Positions 58,001 to 64,000 of a stretch of 64,000 nucleotides of DNA are shown here, piece by piece. Each line of letters begins with the position of its first letter. Position 1 is the first letter of the stretch. The notes beneath the pieces are model-generated. The model worked only from the letters and a program-made list of their open reading frames with translations. It was not told the DNA's origin and searched no databases. The DNA comes from Torreya grandis (lineage: Eukaryota > Streptophyta > Pinopsida > Cupressales > Taxaceae), in the NCBI GenBank assembly GCA_037957365.1, contig JARHVA010004805.1:825001-889000 (forward strand). The letters are read 5' to 3'. The translations under genes were made by a program, and so were the position numbers.

Positions 58001-61000
58001 ATGTTGTTGTAGTCACTAAAATTTGGTCATGAATACTTGATTATGTTAGTTATTGGCTTATTTCACTTTATTTTACTTGAGAATTTAATCAATACCTATT
58101 TCACCACCTCACTTTATCATAATAATGTGTATGTATTTATTTATTTTCTAAATTTCTATATGACATGTACAAATATGTTTAATGGTTAACCCCTCTAAGC
58201 ATCCATATAGACATTCTAGATCCCAAAATTTACACATTTCCTTATAAGACAAGATTGAACAATTGGGTTATAATGGTAGTCAATATTAACCCCTATAGGT
58301 TGATCCTAACCTTAATCCTTCTAAATATAATTTTTAAATCTTGAACCCTCCCTTATAGTTTGATTAATATTTTTAGCATAGCCAACTTGAGGTTTTTACC
58401 ATTTTGGATTACTATAAAGTCACACTTATTTTAAGACTTTTAAATTTCAATACCAAGACATATTTATACTAATAAAAATTGATTAAATATTACCTATTCT
58501 TCCCAATTATAATTTTAATACTTGAATCAATCCTTAACCAAGTCAAAAGACTATTTTATTGAGGCTAAATCAAAGCATGATCAAGTATTCAAGACATATA
58601 TAGATGCATTTATATAGTCAAATGAGAATAATTGAAAAACCCACTCTAATTAGTATAAATATGTGGGCTTATAATTCTTATTATAAGTATTAAGTATGTA
58701 TTTAGTGTTTAATCATCATAGGGGTGATTGGGATCAACTCAGTTCATTACACTCCCCCCTTTTCTATTAACAAGTTTTCAATCAATATAAGACCTATTAG
58801 GGTTTCAAATTTAAAGAAGGTATTTTAAAATATTTTTTAAAATTTCAAAGGTAAAATATCCACATATATACCTATTTCAATTTTTCACTAATAATTTTGG
58901 CCTAAGTTTCCTCTTTTTTAGCAAAGGTCAAGATCGACTAGTTAAAGTCAATAGTGATAATCAATCCTAACTCAAAGGGGATGATTTTGAACTTATTAAT
59001 TTTTAGTCAAAAATTATGGGTAATTTCAGAGTATAATCTCATTTTATTAATTAAATTCTCTTAATTTAATATTATGTTAGTCAACACAGTCATATCTATG
59101 ATAGAAACAACTATGTTTGTCATTTCATTTCATAGTTAGTCTTCTTTTAATCGATTAAACTTTGTCAATTTTAGTATTTGTTTTCACTTTTATTTATAAA
59201 AAAATAATTTAAATAATTCTAATTTATATTCAATTTATATTAATTATTGTTAATTAACATATTAATTCAAATTTTAATAAAAATATTAGTGAACCTATGT
59301 ATTTTTTGAACATTACTAAACCCTAGGTTTCCCTTAGGGTTCCAAGTTTCTTTTTTGGATTTTGAGGATTTTGTATTATAATGTAGACACATAAAATAAA
59401 ACACTTCATGTTGATTTCAATATTCTTACTAATTCACACTAACATCATTCCTAAATCTTAAATCAATCTTATATCTACACTAACATCCCTAGTCTAACCA
59501 CTATTCATCACCATTAGCCAATTAATCACTTATTTTGAAACCATATCCAATCCCAAAAAACCCACATCCTATTCCATTAGTTAATTAATCCAAAATAATC
59601 AAATAATCCTTCCCTAATCAAAAATTCCTTGGATTTTGAATATTCTTATTTTCTAAAATATAAAAAATAATTCCTCACATCATGACATAATCCCCATCAA
59701 ATCCCAAATCAATCTTCACACTCCCCCACAAAATTGATTTTTAATTCATTTATATATCCTAAGGAAATATCTTATCTCTCAAGGCATGTCATAAGCTCTA
59801 TTGGTTCCCAATTGTACACCTTTATCACTCAACCTTGCACACTTGAAGAAAATGGTAAACAAGGATGAAAAACCCACTAGTATGTCATTATAGCTAGAAA
59901 AGGGTTTGACATACAAAATGAATCGAATGTATAAAATGAATAAGAGGAACATAATAAAGGTATGGTAATCTCCCAACTAGTTCTAGATCTACTTGAACCA
60001 ATGTGAGAGGACCTATGGGGTACTTTGCTCACATGGAGTGATTATGCAATTCAACCTCCATGGGGATTATTAACATAAGGGAACACAAATATTACCATAA
60101 CACAACCAAACTCACACACTCCACCCAATAAGATTTGTCACATATAATGATAAAATTCTCTAGGCCAAACACAAGTTACTAAAGATAGATATAATATTGC
60201 TTACAACCTTCATCCTAAACAAATATCAATATCAGAGATGAATGAAAGATTGTAATGCTAAGATTTAAAACAAAAATTTAAAACACATGTTAAGTATGTG
60301 ATATTTTATTCATTTGTATTAAAATGACACTTATGGTACATAATAAGGCCTGTATCATTTCTAGGGTAAGACAAGGTAGAACAATTTGATAATAATAAAG
60401 AGGAAGGGTGTGGTGGTGTGCTAGAGATTTTTCAATCAAAAAGAGATATTACAACATTCATGATATTATATTTAGAAAATATGTAGGGAAAACTCAAATA
60501 AAAGATGAATAAAATGCCAAATGATCCCTAGAATATTAGAACATACACTAAAATTAATCTTTTATATGTTTTTACATATCAACTCCATAAACCTAGGGTG
60601 CCCTAACAAGTTATTCAAGAACATACTTCCAATTTAAAATATAAAAATGGATTTATAACCTAGATCCATGCTTAAAATGAAAACTAGTAATGAACACAAA
60701 CCCAAATATCTAATCAGTAGAACTTGTAAAACATATTACTACACTTCATCGAAAGGAAATATCAAAGAATTACAAATATTATTAACTTGAAAAGAAAGAT
60801 TACATACAATAATTTTAGAAATACTCCAAGGTGACAAATCATGGTGAGTTTTCTCTTTTGACAAGGGATACATAAACATGCTCTCAAAGCTTGTTAATGG
60901 TTGTACAGGTGTAACCACCATAGCAAGAGAGATAAGGTCTACACACAACAATTGATCCCTAAATTTTTTTGTATAACCTAAACTTAGAGAGAAGTAAAGA

Positions 61001-61068
61001 CCAATAAAAATGAACAAAATGAAAAACATAATGATCAACTAAACTCTTTGAATAGAGGAGAATCCCTC
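58001..61068. other. AT-rich LTR/leader-like DNA without genes
   Basis: About 3 kb of AT-rich non-coding DNA. A minus-strand AATAAA at 60310-60305 sits in a context (ATATTTTATTCAT) like that of AB's R region, hinting at a diverged LTR of the same broad group. The frames 59779-59976 and 60739-61038 show no family motif. Confidence 0.4.
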
Positions 61069-61076
61069 TATTTATA
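61069..61076 (-). promoter_or_regulatory. TATA box of presumed minus-strand LTR
   Basis: TATAAATA in the minus-strand context GAAAATGTATAAATAGAGGG is a strong plant TATA box. It lies upstream of the gag remnant in the same direction, so it may be the 5' LTR promoter of that element. Confidence 0.5.
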
Positions 61077-63636
61077 CATTTTCAACTCTATGATTGTGGG
61101 TTGTAATTTACACAAGTGTACAACAAGCCTTCAAGTCCATCAAGATAATTCCATCTAGAATATGCCCTTTGCAATGCCTGAGATCCTCATCCACTTATAA
61201 GAAAATAATCATTATTTCAACTACATTTTAAATTAATGATGAAGATTTAACACAAACCTTTGATATTTTGAATGAAGATTCTACTGAATTCATGATTAGG
61301 ATGGTAAACTTCATCATGGAGACCCAAAAAATATTTTTTTATCATATGTAACTACTTGGAGATGATTTAGACTACTTACCTACATAGTTGGAGGGAGTAA
61401 ATCATTTGAGGAGCCAAACAAAAATTTTCATCATGTGCAATCATATGGAGATGATCTACTAATCAATTTTTAAATCATAGAAGCTTGTGGATAGGAATCA
61501 TCCCCTTTGTCCATGCCAAGGAATCCCATTACCTTATGATGATTACAATTCAAAAGCTCTAGCTATGATGAAAATATAAAATATCCATGGCCATTTGGAA
61601 AAAATGCATTGGATTGGTAGTTAGACCTTCTTTAGTGCTTTGAATCATTGCCACATACCTGAAAAACCCATCAATTCTCACTACCAAGCCAAATTTTACC
61701 ATATACTAACACTTGGCACACCATATCAAATCTAACTAGGAATTTATGGGGTCTAAGAGTGATTAAGTTCATTAATTAACTCCAATATGGACACTTTTTC
61801 TTATTCATGTAATTCGAGCCCTTTGAAAAGTCCATCTTAGCTCACACTATTGGATCATCTCTACCCAAGCAAACGTGAACTATTGATCTTGTGTGAGATG
61901 TTTGAGCTCTAACTCATGGCACATAGTTATGCCACTTTTCATCTTTATATTTGACCTCAATATCCTTATATTTTCAACCTTGCCTATGCACCATCAAATC
62001 TAGTTATGGTGATCAAATGCACTCCATTAGATTATAATTTCAGGGGTGGAGTGTTATTAAACACTACTAGTACTTGGAACTAAGGATGTACCACTTAATA
62101 GCCATATAGGCTTCTTGTGTACCTCAAAAATAATCTCTATTACTTTGAGCACCATCACATTGCATGATGGCACCTTATGCTTCTTGACCTTTTGACCTAT
62201 TTTACTCATTGTCAAATCTGTTGTTGCTTTCCTAAGATCTTGACACTTGTCCATATTACATTATCTCATAGGGTCTTTAAATTTTTGAATCCTCACTCAT
62301 TTTTAGATCATCCTCACCTAAGCAAATGTGATTCATAGATCTACCTCCATTCAATATCAAATGGCTATAATAGGGGCCTAAATTTGACACTCCCACAACC
62401 ATCCTGGAACATTTGAATCCTAATGACTACTTATTTTGCCTTAAAATTGACGTATGTATTCCTATCAAAAGATGTCCATGAGACCATCATACCTATAATT
62501 TAGGTAAATTTATTTGGTTACTTTTTCTATCAGGCCTTTTGGTCTCAGACATCTTATTTTCATGCAAACTTTTTATGTCGAGACTTTTATTCTAGGTAAT
62601 TCCTCTATAGCAATTGGTCTTTGGCATTCCTACTCCAAAAAAATCCTTTTGATAATTTTATCAGGATATTTTTTTCATAATTTTATTCATTAGGAGAATT
62701 ATCTTAGACAAAATGTCCAAAATAATTTCCCTAAAATAAATGAACCCTACATTTTTTCCAATTTTTTTTGACTTTAATCTTTTCCCAAAGAAATACAATT
62801 CTTTCAAAAAATTTATAAAACACTTTGTCCAACACAAATAAGACTTTATAAATACTAAGTAAAGACCAAATAACACTTAGTCAATTTAACATGAACTTGA
62901 CCTTTCAAAATAACACTAGAAAATAGAAATATGGCTAAGGACTTAGGCTTTGATACTTGATTCAAGCTAGACTTAGGCATTTACACTTGATAAAGGCTCA
63001 ATTTTTTTAATGCAATTTTGGACACTAACACTAGATCTCACTTGGGGATGCATACCCCATGTAGAAGTACAAATAACCCCAAAATTTAAGACTAGGTGTC
63101 AATCCATTAGGTCACAAAGTTAAGACTCAACATTTTATCAACAACACTCATGAAGGCTCAACAAAACAAGGTAGCTTGACAAGAATAGATCAAGAGGATC
63201 TAAAAATGAACACACAAAAAAAAATGGAAAAGAGACTCTACAAATAAGGCCCAAAGTAGAGAAGCAACAAATCAATAGAAGGACAAAATAATAAAACACT
63301 ATATAATTATGTACATAGTTATAGGCTTAGTTGAGGAAATGTTTTAGATGATTATCATTAACTAGTGGCTTTGAAATTTTGCCATCCCTTAAATCTCTTT
63401 AACTTTTCCAGTAGCTTGGTGGCCAAGATGAAGTAAATAAATCTCTACACTTACTTAAAGGTATGGATGCTCTTTAACAAATCTCTACACTTACTTAAGT
63501 TGTATGAGATGCCATTCTGAAACAAATCCTCTTTACATGATCTTAAATATGGATAAGACCACACTAAAAGATCTCGGTACCTTTTTAGCAATTATAAATA
63601 AACTTATTTCTCAATTATAATAAGGTAAGTACCAAA
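61077..63636. other. Presumed U3 and flank, no genes recognised
   Basis: It includes two similar segments near 61860 (GATCATC, then ACCCAAGCAAACGTGA) and 62305 (GATCATCC, then ACCTAAGCAAATGTGA), minus-strand relatives of the GATCCAATGGT class. A 20-bp direct repeat AAATCTCTACACTTACTTAA occurs at 63439-63458 and 63479-63498. The frames at 62057-62254 and 62661-62876 are unrecognised. Confidence 0.4.
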
Positions 63637-64000
63637 CAAGAGTACTTTAGGATTAGCCATGTCATTCCTACACTCAAATTACTGCTTGAAATAAGTTTGA
63701 AAATTTTCATCATTAGGGGCATAGAAGATAACCCCATCTTCATTCAATATCATTCTCTAAACAACACCTTTTTTGTCAAACCCAGCATCAAGAATAGTTA
63801 GTTTTTTAACAACATCCACATTCCCAATGAGGTTACCCAATTTCACATTCATGTGTATCACTTTAGTTAGAGAACACTTTGGATCTTCAATTTCATCATG
63901 ATTGGGTAATTCATATGCTTGTGTTATATTGTCATCACAAGAAAATTCATATGTCAAGACCTTTTTGGCTACACTCCAAAACTAATTAGCAGTAGTAACA
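63637..64000 (-). pseudogene. Unrecognised ORF fragment running off the right edge
   Basis: The minus strand is nearly open from the edge: FWSVAKKVLTYEFSCDDN, ITQAYELPNHDEIEDPKCSL, then LTILDAGFDKKGVV, one stop, then MILNEDGVIFYAPNDEN and MANPKVLLFGTYLI. Protein-like composition and only three or so stops (each a plausible decayed codon) argue for real former coding sequence. I do not recognise the family. The start lies beyond 64000. Confidence 0.5.

Noticed and set aside
1..64000. Intact host protein-coding gene
   Set aside because: No frame longer than about 140 codons, no recognisable exon set with splice sites and no host gene family was found.

Overview
The window looks like nuclear DNA of a seed plant with a very large, repeat-filled, heavily methylated genome. 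It is AT-rich and poor in CpG, contains no intact host gene, and is almost entirely LTR retrotransposons nested in one another, with in-frame stops that mostly read as C-to-T or G-to-A changes. No sequence identifies the species; a gymnosperm or a giant-genome angiosperm would both fit.

Layout. (1) 1-19396 is element X, minus strand: 3' LTR at 1-885 (cut by the window edge), a short interior with a decayed acidic gag-like ORF (11857-14335), and a 5.06-kb 5' LTR (14336-19396) that holds a near-perfect 173-bp-arm palindrome. Element E1 (1101-11851, minus strand) is nested in X. E1 is a complete Ty3/gypsy element with 2.2-kb LTRs, a GGAAA target-site duplication and a primer-binding site. Its domain order is gag, protease, an extra RNase H, RT, RNase H, integrase. 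(2) 19397-29960 holds a roughly 3-kb decayed ORF of unknown family, AT-rich DNA with long TG and TA microsatellites, a tRNA-derived SINE candidate, an 85-bp tandem array and a plus-strand LTR-like promoter. (3) 29961-55114 is element AB, minus strand, with 4.7-kb LTRs. Its 3' LTR (29961-38983) is interrupted by a Ty1/copia deletion derivative (31598-35909, AGTAC duplication). The other LTR (50416-55114) preserves the empty site. AB's 11.4-kb interior has a Tyr/Pro-rich gag-like start next to its PBS and several older degraded LTR pieces. (4) 55115-64000 holds an LTR fragment, a decayed gypsy gag with a zinc-knuckle remnant, a possible LTR promoter, and an unrecognised ORF running off the edge.

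Functional logic. E1 is the only element that encoded a full replication set. X and AB have giant LTRs and little recognised coding capacity, and share PBS type, U5 and U3 motifs with each other or with E1. They resemble large non-autonomous derivatives (LARD-like) that could have been mobilised by an E1-like relative. The copia element lacks integrase, RT and RNase H and would also have needed a helper. Nesting gives relative ages: E1 is younger than X, and the copia element is younger than AB.
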